Assembly: GCF_014280235.1 (NCBI RefSeq)
Contig: NZ_CP047940.1
Location: forward strand, 496,001-560,000
Origin: Cyanobium sp. NS01
Lineage (GTDB): Bacteria; Cyanobacteriota; Cyanobacteriia; PCC-6307; Cyanobiaceae
DNA: 64,000 bases
Direction: 5' to 3'
Positions 23,762 through 32,893 of the stretch are shown piece after piece. Below the pieces are notes generated by a model. That model saw only the letters and a list, made by a program, of their open reading frames with translations, did not search any database and had not been told where the DNA came from. Within the stretch, counting starts at the first letter, position 1. Each line of letters starts with the position of its first letter. A program made the position numbers and the translations under genes.

Positions 23762-26641
23762 TCAGCACCCCAGCGTGAACGGCGCCACCGGGGCAATGCG
23801 CGGGTTGTGCCCCCCCACCTGGTTCGCCCGCAGCACCAGGGCCGTGGCCCCCTGATCGAGGAACACCTTCAGCACCGACTCGCAGGCCAGGCGTGGCAGC
23901 AGCGAACGCCAGCTGCCGAGGCCCTGGAGCAGATCGTGCAGCGGCTGGTCGTCGAGGCTGCTGCCGAGCTGAAACGACCCCCGCTGCCAGTCGCCGCGCA
24001 TGGGCGGCACCGGCAGCAGCCGGCCCCGCAGGATGCGCTCCAGCTTCAGCAGGGCGTCCAGGCGTGCGGCCTGCTCGGGATGGCGCTGCTCCCAATCTTG
24101 AAGGCGCTGTGACTCAGCGCCGCGGATGTCGCGGTCCAGATCGCGGATTGCGGCGAATAGGGCCAGGTTGGAATCCTGGGCGCAGTTGTGGGCCGGCCCC
24201 ACGAAGCTGCCGCCGCTGCCGTCGCCGATGCGGTAGCGGGCCATCATCGCGGTGAGCTGGCGGCCGAAGGCCTCCAGCGGAGAGCGCTGCCGCTCGGCGC
24301 CCGCTGGCCCGAGGCTGTAGCTGCCGGTGAAGGGCGGAAAGCGCACCAGAATGTCGGCCACGGGCCGGTAGCCGAGCCAGCCCCACTGGCGCTCGCCGAG
24401 ATAGCGCCAGCGGTCCTGGGCGCCGGCCACGACGCCATCGGGGTTGTGGGCATACACCTGGCGGTAGTCCACCGCCACGGAGAGCTCGCCACCGGCCAGG
24501 GGATTGCGCAGCACCCTGCCGAAGCCGTAGGCGAAGTGTCCTGTGCAGAGGCCGCCGCGCAGGGCCTGCTCCCGTTGCTCGCCGCCGATACCGCCGAACA
24601 CGTGCAGCACCAGCAGCCGGTCGCCCTCCTGCCACTCGGCTAGCAGCGCCTGTCCATCGGTCGTCTCCCCACGGCGCCCCGCGATCAGCACCGAACTGGC
24701 GGCGCCGGCGGTGGTGTCGCCCCAGGCCTGGTGACGCAGGTAGCGCCAGGCAGCGCGGCGCTGGGGGATCAGCCGCTCGGGGGCCAGCCGCCGCAGCCGC
24801 CGCGGCAGCAGCGCCTGCACCACAAAGGCGCCACTGCCGTCTGGCACCCCGCTCACCTCCCAGCCCTCCTGGTTGAGCTCCCCCTCCGCCAGCCCAGTGG
24901 CGCAGGCGGGCAGGATGCCCTCCGCATTGGCCACCGGCTGGGGAAGCCTCAGCCGCAGGGGCGGCCCCGTGAAGGCGGCGCAGGCCGGATCGAACACCAG
25001 CGCCTCCCAGGCGTCGCCCTCCAGGGGTCTCACGAACCGCACCAGGGCCCTGGCCAGGCCAGCGGTCTGCAGCGGTTCGGCGCTCACCTCCAGCTGTAGC
25101 GGCTCGCCCTCCGCCGCTGGCGTCCTGTCGTGCAGCACGGCCACCGGTTCGGGCAGCCGCACCAGGATGTCGTCGTGGGGATGGGCCCCGGCCAGCGACT
25201 CCAGCGGCGTCACCTGGGCCCAGCCATCCAGCCGCAGCGGGTGCAGGTTGCCGGAGCGGGCGCTGTCGCGGGCCTCGTCGCTGAAGCACACGTCCATGGT
25301 CACCTGGGCCATGGCCGGATCCCGCCAGCGCAGGGCGGCGATACGGCCGCGGCAGTGGCCCCAGCCGGGCGGCGTCTGCAGCACCTCGAAGCCCACGGAG
25401 CCATCGCGCCTGGCCGCCTCCGGCAGGATCAGCCGGCCGATCCAGTGGGGCCGCCTCTGCAGGCGCGGATCCGGCAGGGGGGCCAGGTCGCGGCGGGCAT
25501 CAGGCCGGTGCCAGGGGTTGGTGATGAAGCGGCTGTAGTTGCCGCCGGCCGCCGCCAGGGCCGAAGGGCCGCCGTCCGGGGTGGCGAGGATGGCACTCAC
25601 CAGGTCCACGGTCTGTTGCATGGGCGTGCGTCCATCGGGGAGGGTGAGCCGGGTTTCCATCACCCCGCCCGGCAGCTCATGGCCCACCGGCCCCAGCGGC
25701 ACCAGGCTCACCCGGCCGCGTTGCAACGCCCGGTTCCAGGGGGAGAAAAGATAGATGGGCCAGCGACGCGGAAACAGGATCGAGCCCAGGGGTGCCACCC
25801 GGTCGCGGGCTCCCACCAGATGGAAGAGATGCTCGGCCTGCAGCACCCGGTTGTTGCCCGCGAACACGCCGGCCAGGGAGATCACCTGCACCGGGGCGGC
25901 GAGCCTCTGGCGCACATGGGGCAGGGCGCCGAGGGAGATCTGGCCGCCGCCGCTGAAGCCCAGCAGCGTCACCGGCGTGCCGCTGCCCGGGGCATAGCCG
26001 TTGACCAGCAGGGAGCCCACGATCAGCTCCGCCATGCCGGCGTTGTACAGCGGGCCATAGCGGCCATCGGCCGACACCGCCACCACGGTGAGGTTGCGCA
26101 GGTTCACCAGCAGCCCCAGCCAGGCCAGGGGACGGCGCACCCGCCAGGCGTCGACCCAGCGCCAGAACCGGGCCAGCCAGCGCCCCTCGGTGAGCGGCTG
26201 GTTGGTGATCGAGTAGGGCATGATCCCGCGCAGGATGGCGATGTCACCCGGCAGGGCGGCCGCCAGCCGGCGCAGGAAGTCTTCGCCCTCCGGCAGGGCC
26301 TGCTGGGAGGCCTGGCCGATGCCGTCGAGATACACCACCCAGCGCCGCATGCTGCGGCCCTCGGCCACGGGCACCGCCAGCTGCCCGAGGCTTGAGGGGC
26401 CCTCCTCGGCGTCGCCGAACCAGCCGGCCCACCAGCCCAGGGCCTGCAGCGGTGCCAGCAGAGCGGCCACCAGAAACAGCACCAGGCCGATGCCCACCAG
26501 GTCCACCACCACCCCGAAGCTGCGCACCAGGGTGTGGCGGGCCAGGGCCAGCAGCAGGCCCGCGCCCGGCAGCAGCACCGCCAGGGCCAGCAGCAGGCCG
26601 CCCAGCAGCCAGCGGCGATGGCGACGCACCCACAGCCTCAT
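23762..26641 (-). CDS. Large membrane-anchored alpha/beta-hydrolase-like protein
   Basis: 959 residues from the ATG at 26641. Three hydrophobic helices lie in the first 90 residues. An alpha/beta-hydrolase-like region follows (about 110-360), with RRWVVYLDGIGQASQQ, a nucleophile-elbow motif LLGFSGGGQISLG, and a possible His in GPVGHELPGG. The C-terminal half contains YAHNPDGVVAGAQDRWRYLG and ARYRIGDGSGGSFVGPAHNC followed by A-Q-D-S-N, a block I associate with large cyanobacterial proteins sometimes labelled as CAAX/Abi-type proteases; that label is not supported by motifs I can see. The ATG overlaps the upstream gene's stop (ATGA). Function unknown, possibly membrane lipid or protein turnover. 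Confidence 0.7.
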   Translation of the reverse strand: MRLWVRRHRRWLLGGLLLALAVLLPGAGLLLALARHTLVRSFGVVVDLVGIGLVLFLVAALLAPLQALGWWAGWFGDAEEGPSSLGQLAVPVAEGRSMRRWVVYLDGIGQASQQALPEGEDFLRRLAAALPGDIAILRGIMPYSITNQPLTEGRWLARFWRWVDAWRVRRPLAWLGLLVNLRNLTVVAVSADGRYGPLYNAGMAELIVGSLLVNGYAPGSGTPVTLLGFSGGGQISLGALPHVRQRLAAPVQVISLAGVFAGNNRVLQAEHLFHLVGARDRVAPLGSILFPRRWPIYLFSPWNRALQRGRVSLVPLGPVGHELPGGVMETRLTLPDGRTPMQQTVDLVSAILATPDGGPSALAAAGGNYSRFITNPWHRPDARRDLAPLPDPRLQRRPHWIGRLILPEAARRDGSVGFEVLQTPPGWGHCRGRIAALRWRDPAMAQVTMDVCFSDEARDSARSGNLHPLRLDGWAQVTPLESLAGAHPHDDILVRLPEPVAVLHDRTPAAEGEPLQLEVSAEPLQTAGLARALVRFVRPLEGDAWEALVFDPACAAFTGPPLRLRLPQPVANAEGILPACATGLAEGELNQEGWEVSGVPDGSGAFVVQALLPRRLRRLAPERLIPQRRAAWRYLRHQAWGDTTAGAASSVLIAGRRGETTDGQALLAEWQEGDRLLVLHVFGGIGGEQREQALRGGLCTGHFAYGFGRVLRNPLAGGELSVAVDYRQVYAHNPDGVVAGAQDRWRYLGERQWGWLGYRPVADILVRFPPFTGSYSLGPAGAERQRSPLEAFGRQLTAMMARYRIGDGSGGSFVGPAHNCAQDSNLALFAAIRDLDRDIRGAESQRLQDWEQRHPEQAARLDALLKLERILRGRLLPVPPMRGDWQRGSFQLGSSLDDQPLHDLLQGLGSWRSLLPRLACESVLKVFLDQGATALVLRANQVGGHNPRIAPVAPFTLGC

Positions 26642-27279
26642 CGCCGCTGCCGGGCGCGGGGGTCGGCATCCAGCAACAGGCTCAGGGCGCGGCGGTCCTG
26701 CACCAGCTGCACCCCGGCGGTGCGATTCAGCAGGCCGCGCCCCAGACGCATCAGCGGCTGACCGGCGCGGCGCTGCAGCAGCAGCATCACCAGCCAGCCG
26801 CCGAGCAGGGCGATGAAGGCCTGCCAGGCCCCCAGGCCGGCCACCTCCACCATCGCCACCACGAAGGCGACCGCCGTCCAGAGGGAGAGCAGCGTGAGCC
26901 AGGGCACGCCGAGGTAGGGCAAGGCGCCGAGGAAGGCCAGCAGCTCCGGGGCATGGGCCACCCCCAGCGCCAGCACCACCGTGGTGGGGCTGATCGCCAC
27001 GCCGAAGCCCAGGCGCGCCACCAGCCAGGTACTCAGGGCCCAGAACAGAAAGCCCACCACCACCAGCACCGCCTCCACCACCAGGCTGAGGCCGAAGCGC
27101 AGCGGCGACACCCGATTCACAAACAGGATGAAGCCGTGGCCGATCGCCTGAGACAATCCGGCCAGCAGGGCGATCAGCACCCCCCACCAGGCCGACAGCT
27201 CGCCGGCGCCGAGCAGCTGGAAGGCGTCGGGCTGGAGGCGCAGGGTGTGCCCCACCAGCTCAGTGAAGGTGTCGATCAC
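26638..27279 (-). CDS. Yip1-like polytopic membrane protein
   Basis: About 213 residues from a GTG at 27279, one base after the upstream stop; a longer start at 27339 would run through the upstream gene and is less likely. Five or six hydrophobic helices are visible (WWGVLIALLAGLSQAIGHGF, FGLSLVVEAVLVVVGFLFWA, AFVVAMVEVAGLGAWQAFIA). The layout with a loop containing VAHAPELLAFLGALPYLG resembles the Yip1/YIPF domain family. It is the middle gene of a tight three-gene unit (27466 to 23762) and overlaps the large hydrolase-like gene by four bases. Role unknown. Confidence 0.65.
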   Translation of the reverse strand: MIDTFTELVGHTLRLQPDAFQLLGAGELSAWWGVLIALLAGLSQAIGHGFILFVNRVSPLRFGLSLVVEAVLVVVGFLFWALSTWLVARLGFGVAISPTTVVLALGVAHAPELLAFLGALPYLGVPWLTLLSLWTAVAFVVAMVEVAGLGAWQAFIALLGGWLVMLLLQRRAGQPLMRLGRGLLNRTAGVQLVQDRRALSLLLDADPRARQRR

Positions 27280-27280
27280 C

Positions 27281-27466
27281 TCACGGATCCAGCTCAGAGG
27301 ACACTCCCATCTCCAGGGACAGCAGCTGGCCGGCCTCATCGGCGGCAGGGGCTTCCGCGTTCTGGGTGGGATAGAGCTTGACCGCCGCGACCACCAGCAG
27401 CACCAGGGAGATGACGACGGTGAGCACGCCGAGGATGACCTGCCGCAGGTTGATCTCGGACATCAT
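27281..27466 (-). CDS. Small single-span membrane protein
   Basis: 61 residues. One hydrophobic helix (VILGVLTVVISLVLLVVAAV, about 10-29) is followed by a short acidic tail. Two ATGs in a row (27466, 27463) can start it. It stands first in the unit with the Yip1-like and hydrolase-like genes. No family recognised; a small accessory subunit is plausible. Confidence 0.6.
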   Translation of the reverse strand: MMSEINLRQVILGVLTVVISLVLLVVAAVKLYPTQNAEAPAADEAGQLLSLEMGVSSELDP

Positions 27467-27491
27467 TCCAGGCCTGAACGGCGGCGCAGGG

Positions 27492-28205
27492 TCACCTTGG
27501 GAGGCTAGGTGCGGGGTGCGCCGTCAGCGCTGTGCGGAAGGCCTCGGCAGTCAGGATCGGGGTGTTGTGGTCGAGCTCGTTCACCACCAGCAGCTCCGCT
27601 ACGCCCGGCCGGAAGGCGCGGTGCAGGGCCCGGGCCCGGGCCAGCGGCACCACCGCATCGAACTGGGCCGCCACGATCGTGGTGGGGGCCTCCACCAGGG
27701 GGGCTTCGGCCGCCGCCTCCCAGCGGTCGCGCAGCAGCAGGTCCACCGGCAGCCAGGGCATGGCACCGCGCGCCACCGCCAGCAGGCTGTCGAACGGCAC
27801 CAGCAGCACCAGCCGCTGCACCGGCTGGGTGGCGGCCAGGTGCACGGCGGGTCCGGTGCCCAGGCTCCGGCCGGCCACCGTCACGGCGCTGTGGCGCCGG
27901 GCCACCTGGGCGTAGAGGGCCTGGGCATCGGCGCGCAGGGCCGTTTCGCTGGGGCGGCCCTCGCTGCCGCCATAGCCGCGGTAATGGAGCAGGTAGAGGG
28001 CGGTGTTCGGCAGCAGGGCGGCCAGCTCGGCGCGGGTGAGCGACACATCCTCAGCGTTGCCGCCGAAGTAGATCAGCGCCCGGGGGCCGGCGTGGGGCCG
28101 ATGGGCCACCAGCACCCGTTTGCCCTGCACCGGCAGCTCCAGCTGTCCGGTGGGGTCAGCGGCGGGCCGGGGCAGGTAGATGAAGGAGCGCTGGGCCACG
28201 GCCAT
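27492..28205 (-). CDS. Alpha/beta hydrolase (YqiA/BAAT-like serine hydrolase)
   Basis: 237 residues from the ATG at 28205. The fold shows ALIYFGGNAEDV (oxyanion loop), LHYRGYGGSEGRPSE, the nucleophile elbow VAGRSLGTGPAVHLA, a late strand TTIVAAQFDAVVP with Asp, and ELDHNTP with the catalytic His. This is the typical order for the S33-like hydrolases annotated as alpha/beta-fold or phospholipase/carboxylesterase. In frame upstream of the ATG there is a further hydrophobic stretch (LLRWLGWAGWLALGYGGICL) that would form a membrane anchor, but only CTG codons could start it, so the true start is uncertain. Confidence 0.88.
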   Translation of the reverse strand: MAVAQRSFIYLPRPAADPTGQLELPVQGKRVLVAHRPHAGPRALIYFGGNAEDVSLTRAELAALLPNTALYLLHYRGYGGSEGRPSETALRADAQALYAQVARRHSAVTVAGRSLGTGPAVHLAATQPVQRLVLLVPFDSLLAVARGAMPWLPVDLLLRDRWEAAAEAPLVEAPTTIVAAQFDAVVPLARARALHRAFRPGVAELLVVNELDHNTPILTAEAFRTALTAHPAPSLPR

Positions 28206-28383
28206 CAGCAGGCAGATCCCGCCGTAGCCCAGAGCCAGCCAGCCGGCCCAGCCCAGCCAGCGCAGCAGAGGAGTGGCCAGGGGAACCTCCGGCAGGTGTG
28301 ATCAGCTTGGCGACTCACCGCCCCCCATGCTCCGCTCAATGCTGTGCTTGCGGATCAGCGGGGCCAACGGATCGGGCAGGGGT

Positions 28384-30849
28384 TCAGGGGCTGGGGCTCA
28401 GGCCCCGCCAGCGCCTGAGATAGCCGGCCCCATGCATCACGAAGTGACTGGGATCGATCAGCCTGTAGAGCCCCAGCTTCACCACGTCGAACACCAGGAA
28501 CCACACAAAGGCATAGCCCCAGCTGGCGGCGATCCAGGCCCAGTCGATCGGGGCCATCAGCCAGCCGAACCGGGCCAGCAGGGTGGACACCGCCACCGAG
28601 GCCCCCGTGGCCCAGAGCATCCGGGCGCTCGGCTTGATCGACCAGAACGGCCCCTGGACGCGGGTGGCGTAGATGGTCATCATTCCGCCTACCGCCAGGT
28701 GCAGATACACCAGGGTGTGCACGGTGCTGAGCGGAAGCCCCAGCTGCTGGGCGGTGAACAGATAGAGCAGGAAGGTTTCCACCACACCCACCAGCCCGAT
28801 TGCCGAGGCCACCAGGATCAGATAGGGCATGTTCCAGCGTTGCGGCAAGGCTGGGGTGAGCGTGTTGTCGTAGGCGATCGTCACCATCGATCCGTCGTTG
28901 ATCACGGCCAGCAGGATCAGCATCACCACGGTCACCGGATAGTCGTTCAGCCAGAGAATGGCTGCCGTGGTGAAGATCAGGATGCGCACCGTCTCCACCA
29001 CCCGGTAGAGGCAATAGCTGTTCATGCGCAGGAAGATCTTGCGGCTCAGCTGGATCGCATCCACGATCACCGACAACCCAGGTGTCGTCAGCACGATGCT
29101 GGCCGCGGCCCGGGCCGCATCGGTGGCTCCAGACACCGCGATCCCCGCATCGGCCTGCTTGAGCGCCGGAGCGTCGTTGACGCCGTCTCCGGTCATGGCC
29201 ACCACGAAGCCGCTCTTCTGCAACGACTCCACGATGTGGAACTTGTCTTCGGGGTAGACCTGCGCGAAGCCATCGGCCGCCGTGATCTGCTGCCCCAGCT
29301 GCCCCAGCTGGGTGGCCGGGGTGTGGCGGAACAGGGAGGCATCGAGCACGTTGTCGCGCAGACCCAGCTGGCGGCAGGTTTCGCGGGCGATCAGCACCTG
29401 GTCGCCGGTGACCATCTTCAGCGGCACCCCCAGCTGCTGGGCCGCAGCGATGGTATGGGCTGAATCCGGCCTGGGCGGATCGAAGAGCGAGAGGATGCCC
29501 AGCATCTGCCAGGGCCCATCCCCCACTGCCTGCCCCACCCCCAGGGCCCGCAGGCCCTTGCCGGCCAGCTCCTTGATCCGCTCTTCCACCGGCTCCTGGA
29601 TGGGCTGCGGCTCCTGCACCAGGGCCAGGATCGCCTGGGGCGCTCCCTTGCTGAAGCGCAGTTTTCTTCCCTGGGGATCGATCACAGCCACCTCGGTGCG
29701 CTTGCTCACCGGGTCGAACGGCGTGAAGTGACCCCGCTGGTAGCGCGCCAGATCCTGGTTGGCGCCGAGGGCGTTGAGGATCGTCTGATCGATCGCATCC
29801 CCCTCCTGCTGTTCACTGGCCAGGCCAGCCGCCAGCAGGAGCTGGGCGGGGCTGATGCCATCAAGGGTGAAGGGATCGCCGAGGCTGAGCTGGTTGAGGG
29901 TGAGGGTGCCGGTCTTGTCGGAGCAGAGCATGTCGACGCTGGCGAGTTCGTCAATGGCGCCCAGCTGGGTCACCAGGGCCCCCTTGCGTGCCATGGCCTG
30001 GGCGCCGATCGCCATGGTCACCGCCAGCACGGTGGGGGTGGCCAGCGGAATCGAGGCCACCGTGAGCACCAGGCAGTACTTGAGCACCCGCAGCCAGTCG
30101 TCCCCGAGCTGGATCCGCACCACCAGAATCGTGCCCACCAGCACGAGATTCACCACGATCAGGTAGTCGGAAAGTTTCAGCACCGCCGCCTGCAGGTGAT
30201 CGGTGCTGGTGGCCTCCGACACCAACGTGGCCGTCTTGCCGAAGAAGGTGTTGGCTCCTGTGGCGGCCACGATCCCCTCGGCGCGGCCACGCTTGAGGAT
30301 CGAGCCGGAATAGATGAGCTCGCCGCTGCGATGCTCCACCGCCAGGGATTCCCCCGTGAGGGCGGATTGGTCCACCTCGATCGGATCCTCTGTTAGCAGC
30401 ACCATGTCGGCGGGGATCACATCGCCGAGGGCGATGCGGAGGCGATCGCCGGGCACCACCTGGCTGGCGGGGATGGAGGTCCAGCGGCCGTCGCGCTTCG
30501 CCAGAGACTCCAGCGCCAGCTGGGCCTTGAGCGCGGCCACGGCATCGCCGGCGGAGGTTTCCTCCAGGTAGGCGATTGCCGTGTTGCCCAGCAGCAGGGC
30601 CGAGATGATCAGGAAATCCACCCAGTCGCCCACCAAGGCGCAAAGCAGGATCGCCACCTCGATCATCCAGGGCATCGGCCCCCACAGGTAGGAGAGCAGA
30701 ATCTGCAGCCGGCTGCGGCTGTGCTCCTGGAGAGCATTCGGCCCGAAGCTCTGCAGACGCTCGCCGGCCTCGCGGCTGCTCAGGCCCTGGCCATCGGTGT
30801 GAAGCCGCTCGAACAGGGCCGGCAAGGCCGGCGCAACCGGATCAGACAT
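28384..30849 (-). CDS. P-type ATPase of the plasma-membrane H+-pump (P3A) type
   Basis: 821 residues. N-terminal cation-ATPase domain (SSREAGERLQSFGPNALQE), membrane helices, actuator motif TGES, phosphorylation site CSDKTGTLTLNQ with Asp at about 315, the nucleotide-domain stretch MVTGDQ, and the hinge MTGDGVNDAPALKQADAG. Length and the compact C-terminus without a regulatory tail fit bacterial proton-exporting P3A ATPases; related pumps can move other cations, so substrate is inferred. It stands alone, and the next gene to the left (28205) is separated by 178 bp. No damage. Confidence 0.88.
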   Translation of the reverse strand: MSDPVAPALPALFERLHTDGQGLSSREAGERLQSFGPNALQEHSRSRLQILLSYLWGPMPWMIEVAILLCALVGDWVDFLIISALLLGNTAIAYLEETSAGDAVAALKAQLALESLAKRDGRWTSIPASQVVPGDRLRIALGDVIPADMVLLTEDPIEVDQSALTGESLAVEHRSGELIYSGSILKRGRAEGIVAATGANTFFGKTATLVSEATSTDHLQAAVLKLSDYLIVVNLVLVGTILVVRIQLGDDWLRVLKYCLVLTVASIPLATPTVLAVTMAIGAQAMARKGALVTQLGAIDELASVDMLCSDKTGTLTLNQLSLGDPFTLDGISPAQLLLAAGLASEQQEGDAIDQTILNALGANQDLARYQRGHFTPFDPVSKRTEVAVIDPQGRKLRFSKGAPQAILALVQEPQPIQEPVEERIKELAGKGLRALGVGQAVGDGPWQMLGILSLFDPPRPDSAHTIAAAQQLGVPLKMVTGDQVLIARETCRQLGLRDNVLDASLFRHTPATQLGQLGQQITAADGFAQVYPEDKFHIVESLQKSGFVVAMTGDGVNDAPALKQADAGIAVSGATDAARAAASIVLTTPGLSVIVDAIQLSRKIFLRMNSYCLYRVVETVRILIFTTAAILWLNDYPVTVVMLILLAVINDGSMVTIAYDNTLTPALPQRWNMPYLILVASAIGLVGVVETFLLYLFTAQQLGLPLSTVHTLVYLHLAVGGMMTIYATRVQGPFWSIKPSARMLWATGASVAVSTLLARFGWLMAPIDWAWIAASWGYAFVWFLVFDVVKLGLYRLIDPSHFVMHGAGYLRRWRGLSPSP

Positions 30850-30923
30850 GGACCCCTGGCGATGGGCCCATCCTTCACCATTGGATCGGTCTTTGGGGTT
30901 ACGTTCAGGCCAGATGGGCTCTC

Positions 30924-30939
30924 CCTAGGGGGGTTGTTG
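30924..30939 (+). repeat. 16-bp direct repeat, left copy
   Basis: CCTAGGGGGGTTGTTG, identical and in the same orientation at 32722-32737. The two copies bracket the IS1182-type transposase. Confidence 0.75.
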
Positions 30940-31075
30940 CCGATAGAGCTTCAGGCCTTCTGACGCAGCGAATACCGCGGGTCAGCTGGTCCTCTGCTGG
31001 TTCGCTCTTCTGCTGGTTGTGCCATTGGATGTTGGCCGATTCATCGCTGGCCGCCCCCGCCAGGGCCATGGCCCT

Positions 31076-32623
31076 TCATGCCGTGGCTACCCACTGCGCC
31101 TGTTGTTGTGATCGCCTGAACCGGAACAACTTGAGCAGGTTGTGGGTTGCAGCGATCAGGTGCCACTCGCCGTTCACTTTCTCCAGGCCGCGCAACAGAA
31201 AGCGCCGCAGGCCACGCCCTTCCTTGATCTGCCCGTTCACCGGCTCCACGATCGCCTTGCGCTGGGCGTAGATCCTTGAGCCCTTTTTGCTTCTGAGCTT
31301 GCGGGCCATGCGGGTTTTGGCATCGGCATCTGTGGGGAGCGGTCCTCGCTGCGGCGGCGGGGGCTGCCCGTGCGGCAGGCGGCCGGTGGCGATGTAGGCA
31401 TCAATGCCCTGATCGGCGCAGACCTTGACGTTGTCCTCGCTCCAGTAGCCCGCATCCAGCGTCATCACATCCGGCAAGGCACCGGCGCTTGTCGCGATGC
31501 GCTGCAGCATGGGCTCCAGGTGCTCGACATCCGGCGGCTGGTTGCTGACGCCCACGGCCACGATCACCTGATGGTCGCTGTCGACTGCCAGCTGGCAGTT
31601 GTAGCCCTGCAGATAGGACCCACCTGACTGCATGAGGTGACTGTCGGGATCCGTGAAATTGCGCTGAGTCTTCTTGGTTGGTGCACCATCAGCTTTCCTG
31701 GCCAGCCCGCGCTTGGGCATGGCGTCAGCCGCCAATGGCTCCAGATCCGGGGGTTCCAGGCCCGCCTGCTCAGCGGCCTCGATCGCCGCCTCACGGGCCG
31801 CCATGGCTTTGGCTGCTGCCGCCTCCGCCTTTCTGTTCAGCTCGGCCTGCTCAGCAGCCAGTGCATCGGCTTCATGCGCAGACGCCGCTTTGGCCCTGGC
31901 CTCTTCTGCTTCCTCCCGTCGCTGTCGCGCCGCAGCTGCTGCGGTCTCCGCTTCCATCTCCTTGCGGGCCTGGCGGATCCTGGCCAGGCGGTCCTGCCGT
32001 CTCCTCAGCTCATCCGGCAACTCGCTGCCCAGCTTGCCCTTGCCGTAGCGGCGATCTTCCTGGGCGTCGAGGATCTCGGCTTTGCCCATCAAGGCGTTGA
32101 TCTCCTTCTCCAGCTCCTTCTCGGTCCTGAGCATCCGCTCGTGGCTCATCGCCTTGCGCTTGGAGGCATTGGCCTGAACCTTGGTGCCATCCAGCGCCAC
32201 ATGGCCCAGGCTCACCATGCCGGCCTTCTGGCACAGCCGCAGAATCTGAATGAACAGATCCTTGAGGGCATCAAGATTGCGCCGGCGGAACTCACTGATC
32301 CGGCTGTGGTCGGGCTGCTGGTTGCCGGTCAACACCCGGAAGGCCAGATCCTCGTAGCAGGCGCGCTCAATTTTGCGGGAGGAGACGGTGCCCACGCAGT
32401 AGGCGTAGAGCAGCAAGAGCGTCATCATCCTGGGGTCAACACCCTTCCCCCCACGCGGGTCCTTGGCCTGAGCAGGGATCAGGATGGCCGAGAGATCCAG
32501 CTCATCCACCAGATCCAGCAGGAAATACACCTGGTGGTCTTCCGAGAGCCACTCACGGGGTGACGGCGGCAGCAGGGTGGTCTGCTCCGGCTGCCAGGGA
32601 CGGAAGGACTTGGGCTTCTGCAT
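31076..32623 (-). CDS. IS1182-family transposase
   Basis: 515 residues, full length. N-terminal DUF772 region with DHQVYFLLDLVDELDLSAI, DPRMMTLLLLYAYCVG and the GNQQPDHSRISEFRRRN block; a long Ala/Glu/Arg coiled insertion at about 190-300; then the DDE part with GYNCQLAVDSDHQVIVAVGV, TLDAGYWSEDN and a late YAQRKAIVEPVNGQIKEGRG with the catalytic Glu. This catalyses cut-and-paste or copy-type transposition of its own element. No frameshift, so the element may still be active. Confidence 0.93.
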   Translation of the reverse strand: MQKPKSFRPWQPEQTTLLPPSPREWLSEDHQVYFLLDLVDELDLSAILIPAQAKDPRGGKGVDPRMMTLLLLYAYCVGTVSSRKIERACYEDLAFRVLTGNQQPDHSRISEFRRRNLDALKDLFIQILRLCQKAGMVSLGHVALDGTKVQANASKRKAMSHERMLRTEKELEKEINALMGKAEILDAQEDRRYGKGKLGSELPDELRRRQDRLARIRQARKEMEAETAAAAARQRREEAEEARAKAASAHEADALAAEQAELNRKAEAAAAKAMAAREAAIEAAEQAGLEPPDLEPLAADAMPKRGLARKADGAPTKKTQRNFTDPDSHLMQSGGSYLQGYNCQLAVDSDHQVIVAVGVSNQPPDVEHLEPMLQRIATSAGALPDVMTLDAGYWSEDNVKVCADQGIDAYIATGRLPHGQPPPPQRGPLPTDADAKTRMARKLRSKKGSRIYAQRKAIVEPVNGQIKEGRGLRRFLLRGLEKVNGEWHLIAATHNLLKLFRFRRSQQQAQWVATA

Positions 32624-32721
32624 GCCCCATTTTCTCGCTCAGATCCACTGCTGTCACTGGGATCCGGGCAGATTGATAGGCGTCTGTGCAGAGGCTGGGC
32701 GTGATCTACGCGCGACAGGCT

Positions 32722-32737
32722 CCTAGGGGGGTTGTTG
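32722..32737 (+). repeat. 16-bp direct repeat, right copy
   Basis: CCTAGGGGGGTTGTTG, identical to 30924-30939, and followed directly by a homopolymer run: eleven G at 32737-32747. Confidence 0.75.
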
Positions 32738-32893
32738 GGGGGGGGGGCGCTGCGGGATGTGATGAAGGATGCATCGCCAGATCAGAAACACCTGGTACAG
32801 GAGTATTTACCTGGGGGATGGTGTTCTCCGGGCTGAGAGGGCCGGCTGGTCAAGATCATTGAGCGCAAAATGAAAACCACTCCTGACTCCTAG

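Larger units (their letters stand above)
30924..32737 (-). mobile_element. IS1182-family insertion element (limits approximate)
   Basis: One full-length transposase gene with about 140 bp of noncoding sequence on one side and 100 bp on the other, enclosed by identical 16-bp direct repeats. I did not find convincing terminal inverted repeats, so the exact ends are unknown. The direct repeats may be target duplications or part of a repeated host sequence. Elements of this family commonly insert at short palindromes, and CTAG occurs inside both copies. Confidence 0.65.
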
